A DNA stretch of 64,000 nt from Karalla daura (Eukaryota > Chordata > Actinopteri > Chaetodontiformes > Leiognathidae): assembly GCA_029224185.1 (NCBI GenBank), contig CM055206.1:13757047-13821046 (forward strand), given 5' to 3'. The first letter of the stretch is position 1, and the number at the start of each line of letters is the position of its first letter. Both the position numbers and the translations under genes were made by a program. Under the pieces are notes generated by a model. It searched no databases and had not been told where the DNA came from. It saw only the letters and a program-made list of their open reading frames with translations. This document shows positions 46,501 through 60,200 of the stretch, in pieces.

Positions 46501-49500
46501 CTTGTATAGTATCATTCTTTCCATACATCAGATCGGTGTCACTTGCGCTCAATGCAAATTCTTTTGATGGGAAACAATAACATTTCGTAAAAGCAAACAT
46601 AGAATCAGTCAGAAACGAATGTGTACTTAACAAGCAGGTGAGTGAAGAGAGACAACATGGGATGTGACAGCAAAGTGAGTAAATACAGTGAACTGCTGCC
46701 ACATCACACGCGAGCCGCATTTGCATCTCATTTCCATAAGTGCATGCGTTAGATGAGGTTCTATCACCACCCATCAAACTGGCACCTGCAGCATACTCTA
46801 GTATATATATGAGACAGGCAGACTGTGGATGAGCGAGAGACCTCAAGTATGAAAGTTTATAAAACTTTAACAAACTTGTGTTTCTTATTAAGTTGTGAAG
46901 GTGATAGCAGAACTTTCTGTTGTGTCTTGATGTAAAAAGAAAAACTTAATTTCAGGAGATAAAAAAAAAAACTGTGTTAAGTAATGGGAGCTGCAATAAT
47001 TCCTCCATGGGTAGCTTCAGTTACTGGCACGGAGCAGGACTTTATTTTTTTATTTTTTTTATTTTTATTTTGGTGGGGTCTGACACTTTGGATTTGAATA
47101 TTAGCAGCAAGTGTGCAACTCTCCCTCATTTCCATGCCGATATATGCGTGTGTGGGAGGATGAGCGAGGAGCGGGAATCGAGGTGCAGAGGGGGAGAGAG
47201 AGAAAAGTGAAAAAGAAGTGGGAGAGAGACCGAGTTAGTTAGAATTAGAGATGGAGAGTAATTCTTTCTTCTTTTTTTGTGCAGAAATAGAGTAGTGGAG
47301 AGGGAGATGGAGGAAGGGAAGGGAGCCGAAATAAATATAGTATAACAGCCAGGTATTATCCCACCACTCAGTCCAGACTGACACACATCCTGAGCAGTCG
47401 AATGTCTTTCTGGGTCAGCCTCGCTTACTATACATTGTCTTAATCACGTCAACGAGATTTGTCAGTGATATCAGCCTCCGGAGTGAATGCACTGGCCAGA
47501 TTAAAGTACGTTAAAGTGTATCCATCTGTCTGTTTTCCTGCATTTTAGTGTGCAAATCTCAAAGTCTACTGCAAGTGGAGACTGTGTGTGGGCGTGTTTC
47601 TGGATGGGGTATTTACGCAGGGTTTTTTTGTTTTTTCTTTGCAAAAAAGCAGACGTCGTCTCTTTGAGGTAGTTTTACTGCCATTTAAAAGCCGCTTGGC
47701 GAGTGAAAACAAGCGACGACAGATGTGGGTTTGTGTGGAGCTCGGGGTTTGCAGATGGTACGGCGATGCTTGTTTTTCTACAGGTAAAGAAAAGTTAACT
47801 CGCCGTGCATGGAGGCGTTGGGTTCGTGTCCGTGTATACTTTGAGCGTGGGTGTGAATGTTCACAGCAGGGAAAGGAGGAATAAAACAAATGCAAACAAG
47901 GCGCACATCGAACTGAGCGTGGCACCTCGGACTCCTGACCCTTGCGCCGTGGGTTTGTGTCTTGGAATCCAACTCCTTACAGAGCGCTTAAAAGCAGCTT
48001 GTTTCCGAGCGAACGCTGATTTTTCCACCCTGGCTCATTCCTTTCCAAGGTCATCGCGGTCTAGCCCGGTATACTTTGCACGAACCGGCGTGTTAACACC
48101 TGCGATGGGTCAGGACTGCAGGGTCTCCAGGCTACCTGAGCCGCATGATTTCAGACGGAGGTACGAGGCATGGAATATTTAGACATGCACAGAGTTCAAG
48201 CCTGGTCCACCTGCAGTTACAAATGGGAGCAAGATTTCCACACGCACCCCGGCACATTTATTTCTGCCGTGCCACTGAGGGCACCACCTGGCCGAAACTG
48301 CCCCACATACAGCTTTAATTTAGCTCGCAGGGTCACAGCGGTCAATAATGGACCTACTTCAGACAAGGCGCAGATGCACACGAGCGCTCTCATGAGCCAA
48401 ACCTAAAAACTTTAAATACAGCTGAATGGAGTTTGGCTCAAACTGTAGAGCACGTTGCTGGTTGTACTAGTTAGTTGTCTAAATGAGGATTTAACGTCAG
48501 ATATGTGCTTTTCAACTACGTATTAGTGGTGGTGATGATGCCATGCGGTGAGGACATGAGCAGGTGAGGCGTGTTGCAGCTTTAGAGTAAAGCAGCTTGT
48601 AATGGAAATGCAGAGCGGTAAGCCTGAAACTTAAGGCATCTCCATTTGAGTGTGACATGACTCAGTAACTACTGGGGCAGGTCTCCATCCATGAGGGCAC
48701 TTTAATTAGAAGCAATTGCTCCTCCTGAGTTGCACTTCTTACACCTTACTCTAGACATCTGTCTTTATATGCATGTATATATACAGGCACATGAAGTAAA
48801 TAGCCATATGGATGATGGGGATGCTAGTATTTTTGATTTGGGGGTGAAATTTTGCTCAGTCGATTGGTTTTGAGCACGGGTTACTAGCGGTTTTTTCCCT
48901 AGAGTTTGGACCGATGTGGGAAAACGTGCTTTTAGTTTTTCTGCTTCCTCGTCCAGGAACTCTCTCCAATCTGAGCTGAAAATGGCTCTCTCGACACCTT
49001 TTGCTCTCTTCAAAAACAGGCGAGAGTCCATTGAACAGTTCCTGTATTTGTACGTGCAGCTGTGACCTGACTTCACCTACTGCACTTTACCACACCAAAC
49101 TGCTTGCACCATTTCACCTTTTTTATTCATTGCTAGTTTACTGTTTCACGTCCTGTGTTTATTACATGTACCGTTTTAATTCAGGAAGCCTGCTGCTGAC
49201 CTCTTGACCAGGTCATCTTACGTGGTTAAAGAAAGCTTAAACAGGAAATAAATGTTTTCTTGATAACGTCTTGAAGCAACATCCACCTGAAATGAGTTGA
49301 CTTTTATTCCATACATTCTAGTTTCATTCAATATATCCAATGTAATATTTATTCAGTATACTCATGTTTAATTCAGTATTCACACTCTTCAGTCATAATA
49401 TAGACATATATCTATTCTTCTCAGTCTTTAATATCACTCAATATGACTTGGCTTTCTGCACGACATCATTACAGTGATGTTTGCACTGGTATCAATAGAC

Positions 49501-50292
49501 GACAGGGAAACTTGAAGCTTGAAGCTATCTCTGTTCGCTGAGCAGCTCTCTGTGACTTTACCTTCTCACTCCGGGAGTAAGTCTCAGTGTCTCTGCCTCC
49601 GTGCGGATATCGAGCTGTTTGTTTGATAAACTGTTGGCTGAGCCGTGCGCCTTCGTGCAGCAGGGAAACAAAGTCAGTCCCGTCTGCAGGACTGCTCCGA
49701 CCGGCTGGCTCCGACCGCGTTAGCGGAGAGGAAATGTCATCAGCAGATTCCTCCGACTTGCCGCCGAACCGTCACATCCTCTTTCCCGTCTTTCTCTCCT
49801 CACCTCGCCTCAGTTCACTCGTCTCCTCTCTCTTCCTGTCGTACACTTCTACAGTACTTCTTTTTCTTCCCTCTGCCTCCTCCTCCTCCTCTTCCTCCTG
49901 CCACTCTCTCTCCTCCCACCACCTACACCCTGTCTCTTTTCATCTGCTGTCGTATTTCCTCCTCCTCCGTGGTCCCAGGACATGGCTAGAAAACAAATGG
50001 GGACACATTGCCAGAGTGAAAAGGCCTCAGGTGGGAGAGCTAGGATTCTTGGGCAAAGTGTCAGCTTATTATGCCCCCCCCCCCCACCTCTCCAGAATGA
50101 TGTGTCTGAGTGTGTTGTTTTGTCGCTCTCCTCCCTCCCTCCCTCTCCCTTGTGCGGCTCGGTCACGTCGCTCCGAGCTCAGGGGTCGGAGAGGTCAAGC
50201 TCGGCCAGGCTCTCTGTCGCTCTGTCCGAGCCTGTTACAGCTTTTACTGTCGACACAGATGAGACTCCCTGGGGGACTCGGCCCGACAACCC

Positions 50293-50327
50293 CCCTCCCT
50301 CCCTCCCTCCCTCACTCTCTCTGTCTG

Positions 50328-50390
<63 letters not shown>

Positions 50391-50404
50391 CTCTCGCTTC
50401 CTCG

Positions 50405-50446
<42 letters not shown>

Positions 50447-50457
50447 TACACACACAT
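50293..50457. repeat. Long (CT)n tract with flanking (CCCT)n and (CA)n
   Basis: About 165 bp: (CCCT)n, then nearly uninterrupted CT, then CG-interrupted CT, then CA. Strand-asymmetric pyrimidine sequence of this length can adopt triplex DNA. It is the reason for a spurious 314-codon Ser/Leu-rich frame across 49587-50531. Confidence 0.96.
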
Positions 50458-51905
50458 ATTTAAATGTTCAGCAGCCGGAGCTACAGACGAGGTCGCCATG
50501 GCAACAGTCCGTCCTGCCTCAGTGTCTGTGAACACCTATACAGTAACAGTGCATATAAATGGATGAACATGCACGCACACAAATTAAGTATATATTGCCA
50601 TGTAACTGTGGAAGACTGCCTAAAAAGGTAATAGGTATGTTTTTATAAACTGTAATTGTGTAAGTGTGGTTTTTCTGAGGGCGGTGGAGGGGGCTTAACC
50701 CTTAAAAAAAAAAAAAAAAACCCGCTCTTGATCGTGTCTCAGTTAGGATGATTATATTAGCCAGGGCCGGATCTCGATGTTGCTGTAGAGGGACCTTACG
50801 TAGCTGTTGAAATATTTAACTTTGGAGAGACGGAGTGGGAGCGAGGAGGCGGAAACGCTGCGGTATCCCCCGCTGCCTCATTCTCCTTTCCCCAAATGCA
50901 CCTATATGAAATTGAGATTTCCGAGCGGATCCTGAAACTTTTAAATCTCATTTGAGGTTTTCACGTTCAACGATCCGTGATGTTCAATGACATTTTATCT
51001 TTTTTATTTTTTAGTGTGGAAATCTGCGGGAGCACAAGTCGGGGGCAGAGCATTTTAAACAAGTGCTGAGCGGGGTTAAAATGCAGGAACAAACAAGGAA
51101 GGAAAAATGAATAATAATCCCAGGCAAATAAATATTTAAAAGTAATCGCTCAATAATAAATGAAATCAAGGTGTCAGGCTCAACTTGACTTGAATACCAA
51201 TGAAGAAGAGGCACCAACCACCGTGTTTTTGAGCCTGGGTCTTGGAGTGAGGTAATACACCCATCAGGATCGGTATAGAGATATAGAAACTGTCAGCGAT
51301 TCAGAGATTACTTCTTGTCTTGTTTCATCCCTGCCTGGGCATTTTGTCCTGCGCAAGTTCTGAAATGGAAAACTGACACATGCAGGGTGTTAAACTGAGG
51401 GCCTGACACTGACAGCTACTGATCTAATGGTCTCGCTCACTCCTCACTCCTCACTCTTTTAGCTCTGGCTTCCTCAAACACCATGGTTTTCTTTTATCAT
51501 ACTATCAAAAACGTCATTTGCACAGCATCAAAAATTCCTCTATATACCCACCAATGCAAATATATGTATATATAGATTTCTATTCTCGATCACATACTAT
51601 ATATATCTATATACTATATATCTCATATTGTATGGAATAGCTTGGGAGTTAATCCGTCTGGCTCTCTTGTGAGCGTGTGTTTACCCACTGTGATCCACTG
51701 AGTTGTTAGTCTACTGCTGTTCGTATAACTGCTCTTTGATCAGCTCTGGCAGTTCCACTGTCTGCAAACACGGTTTTATTAGTCTTTGCCTTTGTTTCTT
51801 TATTTTTGCTCTGTTCAGTGATTTAAGGACGGGTCATTGATTGCAACCTTCAACCTCTAATCCCCTCTCTCTCTCTCTGTTGTTTTTTTGTCTCTCTCCT
51901 CTCAG

Positions 51906-52104
51906 ACTCTGTCGGACCTGCTGGCGGTGGTGCGTCTGCCCTTCATCCACCCGTCGTACCTGCTGAACGTGGTCGACAACGAGGAGCTCATCAAGTCCTC
52001 GGAGGCGTGCCGCGACCTGGTCAACGAGGCCAAGCGCTATCACATGCTGCCGCACGCGCGGCAAGAGATGCAGACGCCCAGGACTCGGCCCAGGCTCTCT
52101 GCCG
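51906..52104 (+). CDS. klhl29: klhl29 exon: end of BACK and linker to kelch propeller
   Basis: Encodes TLSDLLAVVRLPFIHPSYL, LNVVDNEELIKSSEACRD, LVNEAKRYHMLPHARQ and EMQTPRTRPRLSA plus one base. L-L-x-x-V-R-L-P-F-I-x-P-x-Y-L and C-x-x-L-v-x-E-A-k-x-Y-H-x-L-P are the closing BACK motifs of the whole KLHL family. M-Q-T-P-R-T-R-P-R-L-S-A-G is the linker that precedes the first kelch blade. The acceptor ctctctcctctcag (ends 51905) is very strong. There are 66 full codons and then G before donor GTACAA at 52105, so the exon goes from phase 0 to phase 1. It is the last coding exon I can find in the window. It is nearly identical to the mammalian protein as I recall it. Confidence 0.96.
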
Positions 52105-54420
52105 GTACAAACACACACACAGATACAGAGATAACCAAATAAACACGAATCAGGGATGTGCAGTTTTTTTATTAATTCGAGAGCACATCAAATCTAACTT
52201 CAGATTAAAGGTAACATCTTATTTCAACTGTAAGAAATGACAAAAGGTCATGGTATGGCATACTGTGCGATCTCAAGCTCACAGGAGAATATTCCTTCAA
52301 TAATGGAAACTTGAAAAAGATCCAGCCCTGAAACATAAAGTGCTCTCATAAGCTCTCAAACAAACCGCCTTATATTACTGGGCAACCGTTTCTTGGTTAA
52401 AGCAAACTCTGAGAAGTGAGCAGTTCCACACATGACGAGAGCGCTAACCACTCATTTATCTTACTGTACCATCATTCTCAATCCAATCTAATCCTGAGTT
52501 TAATCCGACCCGGACGAGCACGCTCACCTGTGCACACGCACACGTCCGCACTGTTGTCGTAAGCAGAGACAGAATGACGTGCGTCATGTTTGACCCGGCT
52601 GACATGAGAGCGAGGTGCCACTGACATGATCTGCAGCGTACTTGACCCAGAACATATGGGCAATATCCACAGACCCATCCACCCACACACACACATACAC
52701 ACACACAGAAAGCAAGACACGCTTCATACTTCATTGCAACAGTGCGGTGGAGAGGTCATGTCTCCACAAGGAGACCTTGACTTGCCTCTGAATCGTATTG
52801 ATTTTAGCCCACGATTTGAAGGTGATGATTTAGAGCTGTTTTCCACACAACCACTGTAAATACTTTAAAGTTAAAGACGGGAGCCCGGGTTGTATTTCAT
52901 AGGTTTTTCCCTTCCACAATCAAACAAAATGCCCAGTGCTGGAAGCAGGCCTGATTGAGGTTACCATGAAAAGTTGAAAGTGTCCAACCATAATGGCGTC
53001 CTGGGGTCTCGCAGGCTTCTGAACTCACTGTTTTTACAGTAAAGCCGAAGCACATAAACATCCCCTAACAACTTTTTAACACCAGCTAGCCACAGTCAGG
53101 TCTGTCCTTGCACTCTCAGTAAGCAGCCAACCATTCACTGTCTGACCGCCGTCGATGTCCAAGCCATTGAAGAGCGTGTTTGTTTACATCGTTAAAATCA
53201 AAGAATCATTCATGGAAATTGGAAGGCGCCTGCAAATTGCTTTTGGCCGTTAGATTTTTCCCTCAGGTCGGCCAGGACCCCACTCTTTTCCCCCCGTAAA
53301 GAGCTGCCTAATTATAGTGTCTGCATGGAATTATGAGCTTCACACCAGCACACCTTACCATTCGGCACAAGTTATTTTCTGCTTGGTAGGATAAAGATAA
53401 TTGCCTAACAAATGGCACTTTATGGAGAGATCAGTTTACTAGCCAGCGCTGTTGTCCAGCCAGCGTGTTTATTTGCCAGTAAACAAACATTGGGGGAAAT
53501 TGCATTAGGTTTTTTTTTTTTTTTGCATCTTTAATTGCCTGTAATGAAGCTGCACGAGGGTTTAGAACCATAAAGCACACATTTGCATCCTGAGGAACAC
53601 GCATCTGCGGCATTAGATGCACCCGGCGTCATCTCGTTGCTCATCCTCCCGACAGACAGTTTCTCTTTGTTCTCAGCACTTTCCCTGAGCATTTTCTGTC
53701 AGGGCCCATTTTTAGTGTTTGGTATGTGCATATCTTATGGGTCCGGCGTCCTACAGCCCCATTATGCAGACTGAAGCGAGTATTGATTCGCAGCAGCTCG
53801 TGGCTCTGTACAACAGAATTATATAAATGCACAGATGCTACGGGGATGAATACATTCATGATGCATTATACCCTGATGGCTCGGTGAATGAGAAGTATAC
53901 GTAACTCCTTCCGATCGAGTTTAGAAATCCTCTGAAGCTGAATTTTTTTTTTTTTTTTTTTTTCTATGACTCACTGGATGCCGAGCCTTTTATCAGTGTT
54001 TGTGTGTTGGTTGGAAAAACTGAAGTGCGAAAAACTGATTTGCTGTACTTGGTGTACAGACAAATATGGATGTGATTTTAAGCAGTTGTTGGTACATCCT
54101 TGAGTGTGTGGTATGTGTGTGTGTGTATGTCCAGGGTGGTGATTGAGCACGTGCATGTGTACGCTGCTCTGCCATCTGCTTCGTCGGACAGGACGTGCTC
54201 GGCACAGCGGGGTGCGTGATCGCTGGGATTGCAGAGTAGATGTGGGGTCTGAAACGTGCACATAGAGATGGAGTAAAAAAGAAAGATCCTGGAAGGAGAG
54301 TTTGAGGTTATGTGTAGGTTTTGCCGTCAGTATGCAGAGGACGAGAGCGTGCGGTGGCGTGGGAGGAGGCGGAGGGGGTGTGCAGGAGTTAGAGGTCGGG
54401 ATGTCTGAGGTCTGGGAGGA

Positions 54421-54440
54421 GGGAGGGTGGGAGGGTGGGT
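54421..54440 (+). other. Canonical G-quadruplex motif
   Basis: The 20-mer gggagggtgggagggtgggt has G3 runs with loops of one base each, the most stable class of parallel G-quadruplex. It lies on the coding strand inside a G-rich region (54345-54440). Confidence 0.75.
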
Positions 54441-54531
54441 AGCTGGGATCAGAAATGAAATTTGAAGGGCAGACAAGTGATTGAGTTCCTTCCCTAAGCG
54501 CATGTGTACTAAGCGAGTGTGTGGCCGCATG

Positions 54532-54568
54532 CGTGTGTGTGTGTGTGTGTGTGTGTGCGCGTGTGTGT
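54532..54568. repeat. (GT)n microsatellite
   Basis: GT run with GC interruptions. Confidence 0.95.
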
Positions 54569-56999
54569 ACTTTAAATGTGCACAAGCAGATGGGGCACCA
54601 CCTGAGCTCGGATGATAAGTCTGTCAGGCAGAAAAAGAAAGGAAAACTGCCATCCGTGAAGCACTTCTTGCTGAGCGCAGTCAATCTGTGAACTTGTGAG
54701 TCGCGTGCATATGTGGGGGTGTGTTTCAGTGGGTGTGTTTGCATTCGTACGCCGCGTGTGTGTGTGGACGCACGTCCGCAGGCTTCACACGTTTAGACTC
54801 TCGACTCGGGATAAATATGGCTCCAATTGCACGTTTTCAGAGCAGAAATTTAATTTGGTCTGGTGAGACAGATTTCTAATTAACATCCTGTCACTTCTAG
54901 ACCTAAATCTTTGAATTTGTGGATTGAGACTACGTTCACAGAGCGTGCTTTCCCTGAATGGGAACTAAGTAATGCTATGTTACTGAGGTCAAAAACAAAA
55001 CTCATAATGATATAAAGGTCATTGTCAGTTTTTAATAATGGCGTGGAATATAAGAAACCCCTTTTTTATTGGGTAGTTTTTGGGGAAATTCACTCACTTG
55101 TTACACTTTTTTGTCAGTGGGCGCAGAACGCAACAAATGAGACACAGTGTGCTAATTAGTGAGCTTCAGTGGGGATATTGGGAAGATTTTCTCCTCTTCA
55201 GACAGGAGACAGATTTTTTTAGCTGTTTCCTGTCTATGTGAGGGTTGTGAAATATTTAACTTTCCTTCAAATGAACGAGAAGGAGAGAGGAATAAAGAGA
55301 TTTCTTCCTCTGAGGGACATTAAGGTTCTGAGAAGTTGACTTCAATTCTCCGGTGGATAAACAACTATCATAGGAAAAGATGAAGACGAGAATATATCAC
55401 ATGAAATTAGTATTGTTTTTCTTAACTCCACAGTGTTACAACAACAGCAAAGGCGACGGAGAAAAAAAAGATGTGAAAACTCAGTCAACAAGATAATAGG
55501 TGAATCAGATTGAAATTCACGGTGCTAGAATTACCAATATTACAACGTAAAAAGAAATTCATGAATTCATAATGAGCGTTTCTAAATTAGGCCTTCATTT
55601 AGTCTGCTTTTCTTGCGATCTATCATCCCGCGTACTGATATATCAAGGAGAGGCCACATGCGGTGTTGACGTATGAGCTGAAGCTGTTGTGGCAAAGGTA
55701 TTAGTGACTGATACACACATGCAGCGAACAAAGCAAAGTCAACATGAATGTGAGCTCCCGGACTAAAGCCACAGCTGGAGGCAACAATGATGAGAGAGAA
55801 AACAGTTGAAAACAGTAAAAGTTAGCAGACATCAAAGAAACGACACAAAAAAAAGAAAAAAAAACAAAAACAAAAAGATGAGAGAGGTCTCAGTGTTTAG
55901 CCGCAGAATTTTGTATCCGTCACGCCATCCGCTGTTCATATATAACATAAGCTGTGAATATTGCATTACAATGCTAAAAACTTTGAAAATGTGGTATTTG
56001 CCTTATTTACCAGCTTCATGTTTCTTGCCAAATTGAACTCATATATCATGTCATCGCTAAGAAAAACATTAAAATGAATATTAATGGAGTATGAAGCGAC
56101 ACGCTGCAGCGTTTTCGTAAGATGGAATAGCATGATCTTTTTTTTGAGTTTAATAAAAAGGCCGACGCCTTAATGAGTGCTTGCTCCATTAGCTATAAGC
56201 TCTAAAAAAGTTCTTTCTACTGCATTTGAACAGAGGCTGCCAGATGGTTTCCACACACCCTTTAATTGTCTTGTTTTCCCAGGTTTTTCTTTATAGTAGT
56301 CCCGCTGTGCTGCATTACCGTAATTTATGTCTTTACAGTGCTCTCTACAGCCCAACTTTTATTGATGGCTCTTTTTTTTTCTTTTTTTACCAGTCTCTCA
56401 GAGAGTTCCTGGAAAGTCACCACTCTGTTTAATGAAACTGGTTCAAAGCTAAATCGTGTGTTTAACATTGCAGGACGACATTAGGGCAGAGCCCTTTTTA
56501 TCTCATTATGACTCAGGCACAAGAGTCCTAAAAGTCTGAATAACCACCGTGACATTACGTTTATGTTTGAGCCGCCACATTGACTCGAGAACCGAACGAG
56601 ACCATCCGCTGGCTGCATTTGCATTTGAGAGCGTTTTATTGAGCTGATGCTCTGCCCATTAATTTCATTAGATGCTAATTACGGAGCCGAAAAGATATTC
56701 AGCACAGAAATATCCGTCTTTGATCTTCAAACGTAAACTAATTTTTCAGTACGTTCCGCTTTTTAGGAGATCTTTTTTTACTGTGTGCACAAAATCTTGG
56801 GATATTTTCCACTTTTTTTCACCTCGTGACTTCTCCTACAATACCTCAGCAGTGTACTTTTTTTTTTTTTTGCGAGTTGGGATCCCACAGCCGACGGGTG
56901 CTGTGAACACCCTCCCGTCTTCCCCATTTGGCCGGAAAAGAATGAAAGTGAAGATTGCGAGTCTCTCATAATGAATCCACGGTGTTCTGCGTAGTGTAC

Positions 57000-57090
57000 G
57001 CGTATCCATTAGCTGCTAATTGGTTAATTAGAGTGTGGATGTGCATCTGATTAGCTGTCATTAGACTTTCCAGGGGATCAGGGGGATTAA
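57000..57090. promoter_or_regulatory. Candidate homeodomain/MEIS element
   Basis: Contains CTAATTGGTTAATTAG (57016-57031), two inverted homeodomain sites spaced by four bases, then gattagctgtcattag (57050-57065) with a MEIS TGTCA core between ATTA/TTAG sites. Unique sequence with no repeat. Confidence 0.35.
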
Positions 57091-57195
57091 ACAGACACTG
57101 GTGCCGCGGGTTTACTCACAAACCAGAAGACGCTTGTCTGATGTCTCACATCTCTGGGAGCGTTTGAGGGCCGGCGAAAGTTTTTCTGTCCTGGA

Positions 57196-57199
<4 letters not shown>

Positions 57200-57229
<30 letters not shown>
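57200..57229. repeat. (TG)n microsatellite
   Basis: About 15 perfect TG units. Confidence 0.97.
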
Positions 57230-57230
<1 letters not shown>

Positions 57231-60200
57231 CATACATTATGCTCCCATTTGCTTCTTCTCCACATGTGAGGCTGCACTCAGTTCCAAGGAGGGTGGCGAG
57301 AGAGTGCCAGAGCAAACTGTTAACTCAACCCAGCCAAGTGGAATAGCACTCAGACAAATGAGCTGTAATGACTAGGAGACGCAGGGGTCCAGCTCAGCTC
57401 ACACTGTGTCCCTGTCTCGTTCTCGCACACGCACATTGTTAAACCTTTAAATACATACGCCGGAGGAGGAAATCCTTAAACAGTAGTTCGGCTCCTTCCC
57501 CACCCTCGTTTTTTTCCTCCCCGTCCATTCCATCACCTGTAATCAACTGTTCGTCTGTTTGAAGCCTGAAAAGTACAAAAAGGAGGAGTACAGTAACACA
57601 CACACACAGGAAGCAGAGAGAGAGAGGGGAAGTGAGAGGAGTTTGAGAGCGTGCAACAGGCACGCTCCAGATGAAAGCATTTTATCGAAGTAATTTTTCC
57701 TTATACAAGATTACTCGACTTAAATCTTCCAAGAACGTTTTTTATTTTTCCCCTCTCAAAACAGAGATCAGAAGTCTGGCATGAGTTGCAGCAGAAATTA
57801 CGCAGCTCCCCAAATGACTCTGGAAATGTAAATATTAAACGTTATTAAGCATTTTACATTCCTCCAACATGAGGCGATGTCTTTCTCCGCCGCCCTGTCC
57901 ACAATAGCTCGGCCTGCGTAACCGGGCTGTTCTGCGAGGTCCGCAGCCTGCAGGCGTGACATCCATCTACTCGTTCACACCTCCGCCAGCCAGCAGCTCC
58001 TTGGAGAGCGGCCGTAGCGCGCCTCCGCCATGAAAGAAAAGAGAGGATGATTCACACCTTGTAGGGAGAGCATGGGAGATCATCAAATGACTTCAGACCG
58101 CTTCAGCTGCTGCTGGCTCGATCTGGCTTGTTATTCTGGAACAAGAAGATGCTGTATTTGTACAGGGTTTGAAAAGGTACTCAAAGGTAATTTACATGGA
58201 GGGGGGACAACTTAGAAAGACAGCCAACAATGGCGTCTTGATGATCGCTGTAGGGCGTCCTCATTGGCGCCTCCTCGACACTGACAGTAGCTCTTTTTCA
58301 CGAAATAATTGAATTTATTCGTCAACTTTCTCTCTGGCTGCGCGGCTTCAACGCTCACCATTAAGCTGGGGCGGTCGCGACGGGGAAGCTGTCAACACTT
58401 AGACAATTATAAGCTTAGCAAATTTTATTTGTTTATTTATTTATTTATGTCAGGACTTTGTTGATTATTGTCCTGCTCTGTGTAATTATTCAGCCTGGTT
58501 TGCCTTTTAGAGCCAATGCAGCGTGAGATTACTCTGTTTCACCTCTCAAACTGGAAAAGCGGGATGCAGGAGAGTGTGCCAGAAATGTCTTAATCGCTCT
58601 ACGTGAAGAGTGCCCTTCAGCACATCCTCTTCCGATTTTATTTCGGGAGTCTGAGATGGTATTTGAGGACGTGAGAAAGACACAGAGCGAGCAGGAGAGG
58701 GAGTGGGAGAGAGAGAGAGAGTTGGATGCAGCTATTCACCGGAGAATCGGGGAGTATGAGTTTTGATATTCCGGCGGCTTATCAGAGAAATCTCAGGCAA
58801 ACACATCTATCTTTGCTCATAAATGTAACATGGAGGTAGTAAATCCAGATTAGATAACCCCTGGTCCGAGTGTCTGCAGGGGCTGCAGCCAAAATTAAGG
58901 TTCCCGTCGGCCTGACCTTTTGACTAGTGACTACTGTCATCCTGAGCCACGAGTAGTAGGAGGAGTGGGAGGGCGAGGGAGGGAGGGAGGACGAGAGGGG
59001 GAGGGTGAAGGATCGCTTTGGCTACAGCCAGAAAAAAAAAAAAAAACTCGACTCATTCTGTTCCTAGAGCTGCAGTTCGTGCTCGCACCCAAAGCGAGCA
59101 GCATTTACGGAGAACATGGATCAGCATCAGCATGGCTTATGCCTACTCTGCTTCTTTGACCCGCTGTACCTGCTGCAAGGCTGCATCAGCCTCATCCAGT
59201 ATTCAGCAGACACAGTGAACCAGCTTACAGCTGTACCTCAGCGTGCGCCGGTCATGCAGATTTACTTGTTTGGGTGTGTGCGAGCACATTGGCAGGACAC
59301 CTGCCTCCGTTATTTCGCCGTGTATGGCTTTTACAATACTGAGACGTCTGGGTAATTCATCTAAATTACCTAAAAACTAACATTGTCTCACTGTGGCGTG
59401 CCATGCAGAGTGCTATTTTTGAGATATGAGCCTCCACGCACACAGAGCATGGAGAGGAAATGAAATTTCATGTGCACTGCTCACAGCATTGAAACATTGC
59501 ATTTAAAAAATTCAACAGGAACATCTCTTTTCCACTGACACTGTTCCAGTTACTCTTGAGAGTCAGCAGAACAAATCCTGAACAGTTTCCACAGGGACGA
59601 TTTCTTTGGTTTTAAAAAAAAAAAGGTAGTTTCACCACAAAACTGCTCGGAGCAAGGTTTGTGGAGCATCCTGAGTTTTGGAGACACAGTGTAGGGACAG
59701 ACACAAGGACGCTGAGGGGTTTTGCCTCGGAGATCTCAAGCTAGGATCAAAAACCTGGGCGAGTAGAGTCAAAGCTATCTGCATGGCCAGAAAAGCCAAG
59801 GTAGGTCAGTTATTTGAGTGAACTCGGTTTAAAAACACATTTTAAATACACTTGGGGCCATTAAAAAAGGTGTTTGTCTTCACCAGCCAGGCACTGGAGT
59901 ACAGCTTCACATTGTGCACATAACTTGCATGCATATCGCTCTTCCCTGGACCCTGACATTATTTGGGAGCCTTTTGCCCCCCTGATCTTCACCACAGCAA
60001 ATTAACACCCTGGGAGAGAAATCATAGGATTAGGAATGGAAAAAAGCAAAAGGGAGAGATTAGAGAGAAGCGGCTGAGATAAGAAGAAATGGTTATGGAC
60101 CAGCAGTGAGATATAAATGGCTTTGAGCCCTGAGAGACAGGCTGCCAGTGTCACTGTGGCTCTGATACCCAGTGAGGAAGACTCAGCTCCGTTTCAGTTT

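Larger units (their letters stand above)
37801..51905 (+). other. klhl29: klhl29 intron, 14.1 kb, phase 0
   Basis: From donor GTAAAT to acceptor ctctctcctctcag. Main contents: (GT)n(AT)n at 38114-38169, an inverted repeat pair at 38177-38370 and 39151-39346, GA at 39782-39839, a (CCAT)n array at 40213-40309, three related dispersed repeats (41170-41690, 43865-44275, 46225-46500), a unique enhancer-like block at 41780-42330, CA at 44616-44658, CT at 45490-45549 and a very long CT tract at 50293-50457. No exon with a family match was found. Confidence 0.85.

Noticed and set aside
49587..50531. 314-codon + strand open frame
   Set aside because: Composed of Ser/Leu/Pro runs read from CT and CCCT repeats. 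No domain, another long frame overlaps it on the same strand, and one on the opposite strand.
53971..54744. 257-codon - strand open frame
   Set aside because: His/Thr runs from a GT microsatellite and Pro-rich text from a G-rich tract. No family resemblance.
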